From Romanomermis culicivorax (taxonomy: Eukaryota; Nematoda; Enoplea; Mermithida; Mermithidae): a DNA stretch of 64,000 nt. Location: the NCBI GenBank assembly GCA_963922205.1, contig CAWUHX010000263.1, positions 372,001 to 436,000 of the forward strand, read 5' to 3'. The position numbers and the translations under genes are program-made. Positions 46,161-58,111 of the stretch are shown piece after piece. The stretch's first letter is position 1. Every line of letters begins with the position of its first letter. Below the pieces are notes generated by a model. It was not told the DNA's origin and ran no database searches. It saw nothing but the letters and a program-made list of their open reading frames with translations.

Positions 46161-46673
46161 TGCTCGATGGAGGTCGTCTATAATTTGGTAAGAAGGCATA
46201 CCATATATAATCCTGTGTTTCACATTTTTCGGGCAATTTTTATGTGTCAAAAGACTGGTGGAGAAGAAACCCAACTTTCAAGCATACTGCGGACGGCAGT
46301 ACTGGGAAAATTTTGTCTATTCATCGGGTCATTGAAGAAAATAATCAACTTGTCTGATCATTCCAAAACATAAAAATTTTCTTTAATGATTAAAGTAATA
46401 AGCTTACTAATTTTTCCTCGTTGAACTTGATTTGATAGGATCACTGCATCAATGATTTCAGAATAAATGGAGTATGGTAAGTCTGATAGCATACGATACA
46501 ATCAGGTAGGGAATAAATCATGTGTGAGAAATTTTGGAGCAAAAACATCGAGAGTCATCGCGTGAATGATCAACAAGTCAGAGAAATTTCTGTCATTATT
46601 CTTCCATTTATAAGGATTCCAAGAAAGGATTATGATACCTTCCTGAGAGATTTCACCCCGTCAGATAACATAC

Positions 46674-47290
46674 AACAAATTGAAAATATCTTTTGACAAA
46701 ACATTTTATGTGAAAGTTCAAAATCACACAGTTATGGTAAACACTGCATGTTCACGTTAATTAAACCTTGATGAATGTGCTCTTTTTTCATTTCATTTGG
46801 CATGAAAAACATTCTGTATGAGAGTAAAAATTGACATAGCTACAGTAAGTACTGAATGTTCACTATTTAATCTCGATTAATGTGCAGATCCCACGAAAGT
46901 CTAATCAACTAGAAACAATAAATTTCAACCAAGATAGTTTCTTCCAAAAATCCTTTTGAACACTAATTACATAAAAAAATTACGATTGTTTTCTTTAATA
47001 AGCTGATTAAATCATTAAAATTTCTCTAGTACTTCCAACAGGCACTTTCATATATAATTATAGACTTTCGTGGGATCTGCACATTAATCGAGATTAAGTA
47101 GTGAACATTCAGTACTTACTGTAGCTATGTCAATTTTGACTCTCATACAGAATGTTTTTCATGCCAAATGAAATGAAAAAAGAGCACATTCATCAAGGTT
47201 TAAGAAACGTGAACATGCAGTGTTTACCATAACTGTGTGATTTTGAACTTTTACATAAAATGTTTTGTCAAAAGATACTTGCAATTTGTT
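46674..47290. repeat. Near-perfect 230-bp-arm palindrome with 157-bp loop
   Basis: 46674-46903 is the reverse complement of 47061-47290, ungapped, with about seven mismatches noticed (about 97%). A transcript across it would fold into a long double-stranded hairpin. No ORF or terminal duplication was found. Confidence 0.9.
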
Positions 47291-47818
47291 GCGGAAGCGA
47301 TATCGAGCGCGATGGAAAAATAAGTTTACTACGTTTAGCTCATCGCGAGGATAGAACATTTTCTAAACTAACGATGTAGCGCCAAGTGAAGAAGGCCAAA
47401 TTTTTAATTTCTGTCCATTTTCATCCCGGTTTTCTGTAATATTGATGTTTATTTGGGGATTTTAATCCAATTTATGGCTGGTGTGCATCTGCCCGACTGA
47501 TTTTGTTTGAAAATTCTTTTAAAATTTAGTATTTTTGGAAATATCAATTTTTTTGCTCTTTTTATCATCCGTGTTGTTTTAATTTCCCTAATTCCAGATA
47601 ACTTTTACTTTCTTGATATCTTTGACGTCGGAGTATCAACTCTTGAAAAATTTAAACAGGTGGAAAATTACTATTTCTAAAAAAATTAAAATCGCCACAG
47701 TAAGCTAACGTGTCGCTGGTGATATCGCGCCAACGCTAGACTGTTCCCGAAGCGAGGATAGCTTCGCACGATAAGTGACAGTGAGCCCTGAGTTATATTT
47801 AACCAGGATAGTGTAAAC
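47291..47818. other. No gene seen
   Basis: Contains GC-richer phrases with GCGAGGATAG at 47344-47353 and 47751-47760, otherwise featureless. Confidence 0.35.
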
Positions 47819-48938
47819 CATACATGCACGTGGACGGAAGTTGGGGGGTTTGGACCCCCAGCAGACTTTGATTGACTAGACCCCGGAACCGTGAGTATTT
47901 TCAGTACCCTTACAGTTACGGTTATTTTAACTGAACTTATTTGTGGTTACGGTTATAACTGTGATTTTTTCTTACGGTTATGGTTATAACCGCGGTTGTG
48001 CATGAGAAAATATGTGCATTACAAAATTATTTATTCAAAAACAAGACTATATCTTCAACATAGGATTCAGACATGACAGATTTTAAAAAATGATTGTCAA
48101 AATAAAGTCGTTTACTTCCAAATATAAGCAACAAAACTAAGTACGAGTCGCTATAAGCACAATTTTTGTGGATAATCAAAATTTTCCACACTTTACAGGA
48201 ACACCAAATAATAGTACAGTTTTGGGACAATTTTCTTGCTTGAAAAGGTGCACCTTATAGCGACAATTTCAGCCCATTGCCTTTAAAGCCTGAGGTCGTC
48301 TCATTTTTTGAATACTTTCTATGAAACCCATTAACACATAAGGCATCGCGTCTCTACCGACAGCCTAATTTAAAATTCAAGAAAAAGACATTTTTGTTGT
48401 CCTATAAAATTGGAAGAAAAGATCATAGAGCTTTTATTTCAGTGCATGAGACGTTCCAATAAAATAAAAGTAGCATGCTTTAAAATATGTGTAACCGTGG
48501 GATAACCGCCAATAATATGGACGGTTACGGTTATAACTCTAAAAAGCAGGCACGGTTACGGTTAAAACCGTGGCACTCCGGGGTCTATGATCGACCCCAG
48601 CAGATTCTTGCTAACCCCCAGCTGATTTGACCAGCCCAGCAATGATAGAGAAGATGACGAAAGAAAAGGCGCAAGAGAGAAGCGAAAGTCATCATAAAAA
48701 TGGAAATGATGCAGTAGTTTAACAATTTTTCCAAACAAAGCATACTCGATTGCAAAAAAGTAACAAACTTTATAGAAGTGCAGTCTGAGCAAATAATTTC
48801 ACATATCTGACTATGAAGCTTGAATGTTAGAAGACCTATCTAAGACGTTTTTTTTATTATCAAGAACGAAAATTTTTTTTGTATTCCACCCCCTGTCCTG
48901 GCTGACCCCAGCAGAATTTTGATACCTATGCATGTTTG
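47819..48938. mobile_element. hAT-type element with nested mariner-like MITE
   Basis: Left end CATACATGCACG; right end, inverted, CAAACATGCATAGG. Flanking octamers GTGTAAAC (47811-47818) and GTGTGAAC (48939-48946) match at 7 of 8. Repeated ACCCCCAGCAGA phrases lie at both sides. No transposase. Confidence 0.75.
47879..48585. mobile_element. Mariner/Tc-like MITE with GGTTAC/GGTTAT-rich ends
   Basis: 707 bp. Left end GACCCCGGAACCGTG, right end CACTCCGGGGTC, in inverted orientation and flanked by TA on both sides (47877-47878, 48586-48587). Next to each end lie several GGTTACGGTTATAACC-type hexamer repeats, themselves partly palindromic. Confidence 0.75.
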
Positions 48939-49682
48939 GTGTGAACCCGCTTGTCCCATCAAGTATCTTCCAAATATCGTCTAATGGACAATGGGATGTA
49001 CAGATTTAACTTTACACTTTGATTTTTCCTCTATATATGCTATCTTACACATAGAAAAACTAGCCAGCCCGGTTGCCCATACCTATACGCTTATCTTACA
49101 CGTTCAGAAACTTGGGAAAAATTAGGGATTTGCTTAAGTGCATAAGCACCGATATGAAGTCGTTCATCTGCTCGATCAGCATTTTATAACCCGCCAATGA
49201 AACAAAGGACGTAACGACACTACCTTGAGAAATAAAGCATGTTGTACATTTTACATTAAAATTTATTCAGAGATTGAGTTTACTGTGAAAGTATAGTACA
49301 GGACGTAAAAAATTTAGTCTGTATCAGGCTTTTTTTTGTGCACGGACATTTGTGCCAATTGGCACAAGAGGCCAAAAAAATTTGTGCCTATAGCACAAAA
49401 AATTTTTTTCTACTAGAAACATACTGAAAACTGCGGAAAAGTTTTGGGCCAAAAATTTTGATGGAAAGTTAACGTTTTACACATTACTTTTTTGTAAAAA
49501 TCGTGCCCTACCTATTTTTCAGCTAACCAAGTCAGTTAGATAAGAAAAAACTGTGCGGGAAAATAGTTCACGACGACTCAAAAAGGAATGGATGCTGAGA
49601 AAATTTAAATAACTCTAGAACTGTTCAGAAAATTCAAACTGATTCAATTTTTGACTACGAATATGAATATCTTTAGGTCATC

Positions 49683-49970
49683 CATACCTGTACTTGGGGA
49701 GGGGGTTTGGGGGGGGGCGACCCCCCCCAACTTGGCCAACTCAGTACCTAAAATCATTTCCCCCCCAACCCCCCCCCCCCCCAGTTGGGAAAAAATTAAA
49801 AAAATTTGCAAAAAAGTGTATGTCTTTTGGCCTTTTTGGGAAAAATTTCGACTTTTTTCTACCCCCCCCCCCAAAATTTCGGATTTACCCCCCCCCCCCA
49901 ACTGGTCGGAGGTCTTACAGGTATGTTACCCCCCCCCCCCCCAACTGGTCGGAGGTCTTACAGGTATGTT
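49683..49970 (+). repeat. Poly-C/G-rich repeat block (inverted copy at 51700-51930)
   Basis: Starts CATACCTGTACTTGGGG; contains many C runs of 8-14 and the duplicated phrase AACTGGTCGGAGGTCTTACAG (about 49910 and 49942). The reverse complement of the block recurs at 51700-51930, ending TACAGGTATG. Open frames here are by-products of base composition. Confidence 0.8.
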
Positions 49971-50094
49971 TTTCGGGTAAAAAAAATTCGGAAAAGGGAA
50001 AAAAATTTTGGGCGCTTTCCCCATATGGGGAAGAAAATTTTGGGGATCGGATACAGAAAAGATGAATTTTGGTGCATTTTAGAAGGTCATAATC

Positions 50095-50720
50095 TCAAAA
50101 TTTTCCGGCGCTTCGCGCCGATTATAAGTTTAACAATCATTATTATGCATTACTAACCCCTGGCGCGGCTTTTGGCATGTCTACCTTCATTTATCATATA
50201 ATCTGTAATAGTTTTCATCATCTTGAACGTATTATCTCATGTTTTCATTGGTAATCTTCAATATTTTATCATGATATTTAATGAAGATTCGCATTTTTTC
50301 CTTTTGAGAAAGATCAATACGTCAAGTCTCTAAGCTTTTGATGCAATTATTTCTTTTCTAACGTAAAATAAATTCAAATGCTTCATGGAAATATCTTTCG
50401 GAAATTTATACTCATATATTTTCGACCAAGTATGAGAGTTTACAAATAAATTATACTGGTTTTAAAATTTTTCAAGTAAAATTCTAGAAATTACGACTTT
50501 TGAAAGTTCTTGAAATAAATGTTCGGAAAATTGATTTTCCAGCGTCGCAGAATATCAATACCCAAAAAATTTTTCCCGCGCTTCGCGCCGGAAAGATTAA
50601 CATCCCTTTTGGGTTCTCACTTGTCATCATAGAGGACTTAACCATCGATTTCTCATGTAATTCAAGGTCATTATGCTCTTGGATAGTTTGCCGGAAAGTT
50701 TGTTCCAATGCTTGTAGATT
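50095..50720 (+). repeat. GC-hairpin repeat family member with two hairpins
   Basis: Hairpins at 50105-50120 (CCGGCGCTTCGCGCCG) and 50576-50591 (CGCGCTTCGCGCCGG) bracket a roughly 470-bp body homologous, in inverted orientation, to 14640-15395. A hairpin at each end of the body suggests the limits of one unit. Confidence 0.8.
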
Positions 50721-51282
50721 AAACTTTGAACTCGGAAATTTCAATTTTTTCCTCAATTTTATTGAATTAACGGGTCTGAAAACACCAGAAGGCTTGAAAA
50801 AGCTCAAAAACACGTAAAAGCGTCTGTGAGCATTTTTAAGCGAAAAAACGACTTCGGGAAAATGGGGAAAAAATTTTGATCCCTTTCCCCATTTGGGGAA
50901 AAGGCCCGGGGGAAAAAAACAGTGGTCTGTATCAGTGTTTTTTGTGCACCTGTAATTGGGCGGAGCGGGGGACCCCGCCAGTTGGCCAACCATATACCCA
51001 ACCCCGCAACCTCCCCAGTTTGAAAAAAAAAATTTGAAAAAATTGGCAAAAAAGTGTGAAAGTGGGGTGACTTTGATAAGATTATGGCATTTGATATTTA
51101 TTTGAGATCAGCAGGTCATTTTTGCTGCGTAGACAACCCCACAGCTTTTTATTCAGTAAATTTTAAAGAAAACTTCGGCATTTTATATTTTTCTTTAATT
51201 TCGGCCTTTAATTTTTTATATTTATTTTTAAAAATATTATTCTTATCTTAACACCGATGTGATGAAATTAAAGGTGTCCACA

Positions 51283-51935
51283 TACCTGTAATTGGGGGGG
51301 GGGTTGGGGCCCCCCCACCCCAACTTGGTCAACCCTATACCCGACCCCACCCCCAAATTAGGAAAAATTGGAAAAAAATAGAAAAAAAGTGGCCTTTTTT
51401 GAGAAAATTTTCGAAATTTCTTCGACTTTTTTGGGGTCTTATCGGCCGTCGGCCACCCTCCCTAAAATTTTGGAAATTTCGGGAACCCCACCCGAAAATA
51501 TGCGTGTCCATAATTGCTTTCCCCTGAAAAAAACTAAGCCGAACGTCGCGTCGCTTAAATTTTTGATTGAAAAATTGTGCCAACAGTGTCAATTTTTCTG
51601 TTCGAATCCAACACCAAAAATAAAACTTCCGGTTTCCAATCACACTGAATGAACAGTGGAAGTTGACAATTTCTATTCATTTTTCAGTCATTGACAATCT
51701 CATAGTTTGTTCCGATGACCTCTGACCAGTTGGGGGAGGGTAAATCCGAAATTTTTTTTTGGGGGGGGGGGGGTAGAAAAAAGTCGAAATTTTTCCCAAA
51801 AAAAGGCCAAAAAACATACACTTTTTTGCAAATTTTTCCAATTTATTCCTAACTGAGGGGGGGGGGGTTGGGTGATGTGTTGGTCAAGTTGGGGGGGTCC
51901 CCCAACCCCCCCCCCCACGTACAGGTATGTATTCG
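51283..51935. repeat. Block with CATACCTGTA inverted ends
   Basis: ACATACCTGTAATTGGGG at the left and GTACAGGTATGT at the right are inverted. The flanking octamers do not match, so the limits may come from two insertions. Confidence 0.45.
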
Positions 51936-52999
51936 AATACAATTCTATCGGGTTCTAAACAAATAAAAGTAACCAATATTATACTTATTGACTCGGCGCG
52001 CATCGCCGAGAAAATTTTGCGTTTTCAGCCCCTAAAATGATTAAAAATGAAGGAAATTCAGCCTTCGACCGGTCAAAAAATTTGTGCCACAAACGCCCAA
52101 AATTTTTTGTGCCATTCCAATTTTTTTTGTGTCAAAAACTGTGTTTTGGCACAAAAAACACTGATGGAAATAATATTGCCTTACTCGTATTTCACTCGAA
52201 CGCGAACGAGTTCTCGTCGAAGACTTGCTGCAAGTTTTATAGGCTTTCAATGACTTATAAATGAGAAGAAAGTCTGAATTTCTCTCTTCATTCAGTCAGA
52301 GTCGGATTTGAAAATGAAATTCTTACTTTTTGTGTTTGATCGGTTCAAATAGAAAAATCGATATCGTTTGTACAATGTTTCGACCGAAAATTTACACAAT
52401 TTTTTAGACGATATTTTCTCTAGTCTTTACATTGTTGTTAAATATTGAATACCATTCGTCATCGAAAATTGAATCAATATGAACTTCCTGAACAATGCAA
52501 GAGTTATTTATAAATTTTCTCTGCATTCTATTTCTTTTTTAGTCGCCGTGAACCATTTTCTTGCACAGTTTTACTTTCCTCACTGAGATGGTTAGCTGAA
52601 AAATAGGTTGGGCACAATTTTTACTTTTGCAAAAAATTAACGCGTTAAACGTAGCTTTAATTAGTTATATTTTTATCAAACTTTTGGCCTAAAATCTTTC
52701 TGCAGTTTTCAGTATGTTTCTAGTAGAAAAAAATTTTTGTGCCATTGAAACAAATTTTTTTGCCCTCTTGTGCCAATTGGCACAAATGTCCGTGCACAAA
52801 AAAGAACGCTGGTCTGTATGTAAATATAATTCAGCATTGCCGAAAGCGAATTTAGCCACAGTTTTCTTTCTCAAATGGGGTATTTTTGGGGGAAAAATTT
52901 TGAAACGAGGAAAAAAATTTCGCGCATGGTTCGGTTCTCATTGTGGAAGAAATTTTTGGCAGGTCAAAACCAAAAAGATGCATTTTTTGGTTAATTTTA

Positions 53000-53290
53000 G
53001 AAGGTCAAAATCTCAAAATTTTCCGGCGCTTCGCGCCGCTCGTGGGTATAATAGTCATTGTTTTCTATCAGGCGCAGCTGTTAGCAATATGTCTTCCTTC
53101 ACGTACTAGTTAACCTTCAACAGTTTCTACCAATTGAATTACCTTTTTCCTGATTTATTCGATATTTTGCCGAAAATTGATATTTTTCATCAGTCCTGTC
53201 AATTTTTTCTTTTGCCAGCTTTGGACTTTTCAAATATTTTCAACGTGAACTTGTGGATTTATAAATGATGAAGATTGAAGACATCATTCT
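53000..53290 (+). repeat. GC-hairpin repeat unit
   Basis: AGAAGGTCAAAATCTCAAAA directly precedes the hairpin at 53023-53038, followed by AATAGTCATTGTTTTCTATC and a GGCGCAGC phrase, as in the other units at 54222 and 54471. Confidence 0.75.
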
Positions 53291-53399
53291 AGACTGTAAA
53301 TTAAGGGCTTCTATTCGGCAATGTTTGTTGCAAAGATTCATTTTTCAGCGTTTTAGAATGTGAAAATTTGAAAATTTTTATATTGTAAAAGGATCAAAA

Positions 53400-54121
53400 A
53401 CAAAATTAACAGTCTATTGAAATGATTTAAATCCACATTCCAATGTTGCGAAGATTAATTTCTCAGCATTTTAGAATGTAAAAAGCGGTAAATAAGAAAT
53501 ATTAAATTCGATTATTCATAATCAGAATCACAGAAACGTTAATAGCAGATGAATTAATCAGAAACCTAACGTTAATATGCTTCCAATTGCTGTAGAACAT
53601 CAAACCAATGCGTCGTTTAATGTTACATCCTGATTAGCTATGAAGAACTAATCGATTGGATATAACTGGAACTGTAAGGATAATGTAGGTAGAAAAATTA
53701 CTCAACGCAAATGCTAGTCTAGTGATGAGATAGGACAACACGATCTTACTATAGCAATGTAGGTCGAATGTTGAACAATAAAGGAATTCTTGAAGAATGA
53801 TAGCAATACTTCACCCGCGAACAACTTTCCAACTCAGGCGAAAACATAAATAGACCAAAAACTCGTCCACCAAGTTTTAGCTTCCGTAACTAAACTGTGA
53901 GTCTAGACGTCAATGACGTTAGTTCATCCATTGATTTGGTGCATGTGTTTCCCTATACTTTCCATTGAGAGGAAGTACACGTTTTCATGATGCCGTGTTT
54001 TTAGGATCCCAGTTTCATGCTGCAGTGATGAGCAAAAATAACATGGCTGGAAACTTATTTTCCTATTCAAGAAAAATCGAAGGTAATTAACCACAACAAA
54101 ATTCACACGTATCTTTAGATC
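53400..54121. other. No gene seen
   Basis: AT-rich, featureless apart from a second TTTTCAGCGTTTTAGAATGT-like phrase repeated at about 53343 and 53470. Confidence 0.35.
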
Positions 54122-55014
54122 CAAGGCTGTATTTAGGGGGGCGGGGGCGCGGCCGCCAGCCCCTTGGGACTTTGTTATATGTCGATTTGGTGTCTGTCAC
54201 TGAGAAAAATCTCGAAATTTTTCGGCGCTTCGCGCAGGTCAATGAATGTAACAGTCATTGTTTTCTATCAGCCACGGCCATTAGCATATCTACTTCGACC
54301 TACTAATTAAACTTCAACAGTTTCAATCAACTGAATTACCTCATCTCTTTTTTCATTAGTTACAAGACAAAATTTTGGGCATGGTTCTCACTGATGGAAA
54401 ACTTTTTTTCATTTCAAAACCGAAATGATGTATTTTGGTGAACTTCAGAAGGTCAAACGCTCAAAATTTGCCGGCGCTTCGCGCCGGTCCTGAGTATAAT
54501 AGTCATTGTTCCCTATTAGGCGCGGCCATTAAGATATCTACTTCCATTTACTAACTAACTTTCATCAGTTTCTATCAACTGATTCACTTCATCTCTTCTT
54601 TTACTTGTGAAGAGCCAATATTTTACTGGTAATTGAGGTTTTTGATCACTTCTTAAAATTTTATTCTCCTACTTCGTTTGGAGTTTTCCAAACATTTTGA
54701 AACGTGAGCCTTCGCAATCTGCGTTGAAAAATGGTAAAAACGTCATTCTAAGACTGTAAATTTAGAGCTTTTATCTAGGAATAATTGTTGTGAACATTCA
54801 TTTTCCAGCATTTTGGAACCAAAAGATACGAAAATTTTCTCCGCGCTACGCGCCGAAATAAGAAAGGTATTACGACCCCTTAGTTTAATTCCGATTTATT
54901 ATCATTGTTATCAAGATTAATTTTCCAGCCTTCCTGAGTGTAAAAACCTGAAAATTTTCGAAAATTTTTTTTTTGCTTGGTCCCCCCCTAAAAAAATTCC
55001 TGGCTACGGCCCTG
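54122..55014. mobile_element. hAT-type element carrying GC-hairpin units
   Basis: Perfect 8-bp duplication TTTAGATC at 54114-54121 and 55015-55022. Left end CAAGGCTG, right end CGGCCCTG (inverted CAGGGCCG). Inside are three GC hairpins, at 54222-54237, 54471-54487 and 54841-54855. Length 893 bp, no transposase. Confidence 0.85.
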
Positions 55015-55481
55015 TTTAGATCATTATGGTCTGCCTGACAGAGGTCCCCAAGACCAGATTTTTTAGGTAGGGGTAAAACTGAAAATTTGCAGGGTCATGT
55101 AGCTAAATGCCCACTAAAAATGTCATTTTATCTCAAAATTAGGCAATCAGTTATCAATTTTCAGGACTTTAGGTAGGGGTAATAGCACCCTCATGTCTCT
55201 CCCTATGGGGCAGTCTGCTTCCTGATTTCTTAGCTCAATGTGATTGAAAGGGCCGTCCTTAGGAGTGGGCAAGCTGGACGGCCGTCAGGGGCCACTAAAA
55301 ATTCAGAGCTGCTAATGCTTCAAGAATGCCTTGTATGTGCAAACAGTACGAAATTCCCGCAAACAATTTTGGCGTAAGTGTAAGATCTATTGCTTTTACT
55401 CGTTTTATCAAGGTGTTATGCGCAAGCGTTGCATTAAATGCAAGTGTATGCTGTGTAATGTCGTTTATTATGCATGAGCAT

Positions 55482-55745
55482 CATAAATGCACATAGGGGG
55501 GGTCAGGGGGAGGTAAACTCTCCCACCTCGGACCCTGAACACCACTCCCTGGCCTGAAAAAAATCGTCAAACGCTCCTCCCTGAACTTTTTTGAATACAG
55601 TATTTTTGATATTTTTGATGCATATTTTGCGTGAATAGAATGCTTGTGGAACTTTTTTTAGTTTTTTTTGCTCACCCACCCATATCCCCCTTCGATGAAA
55701 AGTTCGCGGACCCTCCCCTTGGAAAATTCTTGCCGTGCATGTCTG
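55482..55745. mobile_element. hAT MITE, CATACATGCACATAGG family, copy 1
   Basis: Starts CATAAATGCACATAGG, ends TTGCCGTGCATGTCTG; perfect 8-bp duplication ATGAGCAT (55474-55481, 55746-55753). Confidence 0.9.
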
Positions 55746-55879
55746 ATGAGCATACACAGAGTTGGGTGGGGCCTGTTGTAGTCGTTCAGCCGGTTCATAA
55801 ATCTATTATTTTTAGAGAATAAAATCTTGTAATAATAGAATTATGCGTCCTTTTTAGATATTCTAAAGTATGTACAGTA

Positions 55880-56122
55880 CATACATGCACATAGGGGGGT
55901 AGGGGGGTAAACCCCCATACCTGAGACCCTGGCCACCCCCTGGCCAAAAAAAGTCGTAAAAACACCCTACCCTGAACTTTTTTCATGATTTTTGTGCATA
56001 TTTTGTATGAAAAACAGGCTTGTAGAACTTTTTTGTTTTTTTTGCTCACCCACCCCCCCCTACCCCCTGGGAAAAAGGTCCATGGACCCTCCTCCCTGGA
56101 AAATTCTTGCCGTGCATGTCTG
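55880..56122. mobile_element. hAT MITE, same family, copy 2
   Basis: Starts CATACATGCACATAGG, ends TTGCCGTGCATGTCTG; perfect 8-bp duplication GTACAGTA (55872-55879, 56123-56130). Confidence 0.9.
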
Positions 56123-56946
56123 GTACAGTAGCTAACGTATAAAAATTATTGAAAAAAATTGGGGACCGACAAACCTAAGTCTGCACAGGGCCGCTAAAAT
56201 CCGAAAAATGGCTTGTGTGACTGACCTCATTAGCATTTTTTCTCATTTTTGCAGGTTACTGATCGCTTAGACGTCAGAATTCTTGAGTATGCTCCTAAAA
56301 TGCAGAAAAAAAACATTCGTGGCCACATTACAAACGTTTTTAAAAATGCGGAATATTTTTGGAAAATAAGGAAAAAATTTTTGGATACGGTTCTCACGTG
56401 AAAAAATATTCGCTTGCAAAAACGGTGTGCAGCTTCATTACCAGGATATAATGATATCTGATAGACGTGTATACCGCTTCGTTAAATTTGTTCATAGTTT
56501 AATAACCAGTTCAAAAATAAATTTTGATTATGATTTGCCTGAATTATCTTTTTTAACTATCTATTTACGAAGATTTTTCGAGCCTAAAGTAGCTAACAGT
56601 TGATTAATTCTGGAGCTTCGTTCCAGACCCCATCAGGAAGCTCCTAGACGCGCCGTTCTGAACCTCTCAGCCTGACAGTTAAAAATTTTTGGAATTCATC
56701 TCCCTGAAAAAATTCCTGTATTTCAATTTTTCCAATGTCCAGGCTTCTATAACTAGATTTGGGGACATGTTCAATCCAGTCAGTTTTTCATTTACGTTAA
56801 TTCAACTAGAGTTTAAAATGTTTTTCGACTTTCACTTGATATTTTTTTGCTGTAGAATTTCATTTTGCATGTATTTCTAACCTGAATTTTGCGAAATTTC
56901 TGGCGATTCGTACCGATTTTTCGGCACGTATGCAATGAGATTAAAG

Positions 56947-57139
56947 CACACATGCACAGCAAGAATTTTCCAGGGGAGGGTCCTTGGACTTTCCATCGAG
57001 AGGAATGAGCAAAAAACAAAAAAAGCCTTCCAAGAAGTTCAGGGAGGTGTGTTGACTTTTTTCCAGCCAGAGAGGGATGTCCAGGGTCTCAGGTAGGAGG
57101 GTTTACCTCGGCCTGAACTTCCCCCTATGTGCATGTATG
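56947..57139. mobile_element. hAT MITE, same family, copy 3, inverted
   Basis: Starts CACACATGCACAGCAAG and ends CTATGTGCATGTATG. The flanking octamers GATTAAAG and GAATTAAT agree only in part, so this copy is older or its edges are approximate. Confidence 0.7.
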
Positions 57140-57338
57140 GAATTAATGACATTCAAACTAATATCCATTCTTTCTGCGAATACAGGGGCCGGTTTCTCAA
57201 AAAGTATTCAACGCTAAACGCGTCTAACTCACGTCTAAAATGACGTCATATGTTTACTCAATGTTTCTCAAAAGACGTTCAAGCTAAACACGTTTAAATT
57301 TAGACGAAAAATTTAGACGGGGTGGGACCAGACATGCA

Positions 57339-57584
57339 CGGCAAGACCAGGGGGGAGGGTCCTTGGACTTTTTTCCCAGGGGGTAGGTGGGTGGGTGAGC
57401 AAAAAAAACAAAAAAAGTTCTACAAGCCTGTTTTTCATACAAAATATGCACAAAAATCATGAAAAAAGCTGTCTTGAAAAAAGTTCAGGGGGGTGTTTTG
57501 ACGATTTTTTTGGCCAGGGGGGTGGCCAGTGTCTCACGTATTGGGGTTTATCCCCCTACCCGCCCCTCCCTATGTGCATGTATC
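57339..57584. mobile_element. hAT MITE, same family, copy 4, inverted
   Basis: Starts CAGACATGCACGGCAAG, ends CTATGTGCATGTATC; perfect 8-bp duplication GGTGGGAC (57331-57338, 57585-57592). Confidence 0.9.
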
Positions 57585-57922
57585 GGTGGGACCCTGGGTT
57601 AAGTAATGTGAAAATTTTTGAAATTATGCACACGTTTTTTGCTTTATATTATTGTTGTATTTTATTGTTGTACTCTGTGATGGGGATACAAGGGGCTGGC
57701 ACTTGTAAATCAATTTTGAATTAGGCTTTAAGGCGAACTTTTTCTCAATTGATCATCTTTTCATTGACCGATAATAAATTCTAGGAAAGTTTTGGATTTT
57801 CAAAAGTTGCGTTTGCAAGGATTTGGGCATTAGTACCACAGTTGAGATAACATTGTGTCCGATGTGAGATTAATACGAATTTGGCTGCAACTAAAAGCTA
57901 CAGTTTCGAGATTGTGACAAAA

Positions 57923-57996
57923 ATGACGGATTATTTACCAACAAATATCATAGACAAATATGCTAAATTTCCAGATTATGCAAACGATGTTATCGG
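57923..57996 (+). other. Possible first coding exon
   Basis: ATG at 57923 opens MTDYLPTNIIDKYAKFPDYA and reaches a donor-like GG|GTGCGT at 57997. The codons look protein-like, but I recognise no family and found no partner exon. Confidence 0.2.
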
Positions 57997-58111
57997 GTGC
58001 GTAGTAGGGACCTGCACAGGCTGCAAGGACGCGGCACGGCCCGCCCAGCTTAACTTCTCAGCCAGAGCCTTGTCCGTGAAAGCTCGTTTTTTAAAAAGTG
58101 TGTCACAATGA

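Larger units (their letters stand above)
49325..52811. mobile_element. 3.5-kb composite hAT-type element with long inverted ends
   Basis: Perfect 8-bp duplication GTCTGTAT at 49317-49324 and 52812-52819. Termini CAGGCTTTTTTTTGTGCACG and, inverted, CAGCGTTCTTTTTTGTGCACG. The inverted ends extend about 250 bp (TTGTGCCAATTGGCACAA palindrome, TCTACTAGAAACATACTGAA, CTATTTTTCAGCTAACCA). There is no transposase. The interior carries a GC-hairpin block (50095-50720), poly-C/G blocks in inverted orientation (49683-49970, 51700-51930) and another hAT-like end CAGTGTTTTTTGTGCAC at 50933, again preceded by GTCTGTAT. Confidence 0.8.

Noticed and set aside
49644-50156. Pro- and Gly-rich overlapping frames on both strands
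   Set aside because: Produced by C/G homopolymer runs in a repeat block.
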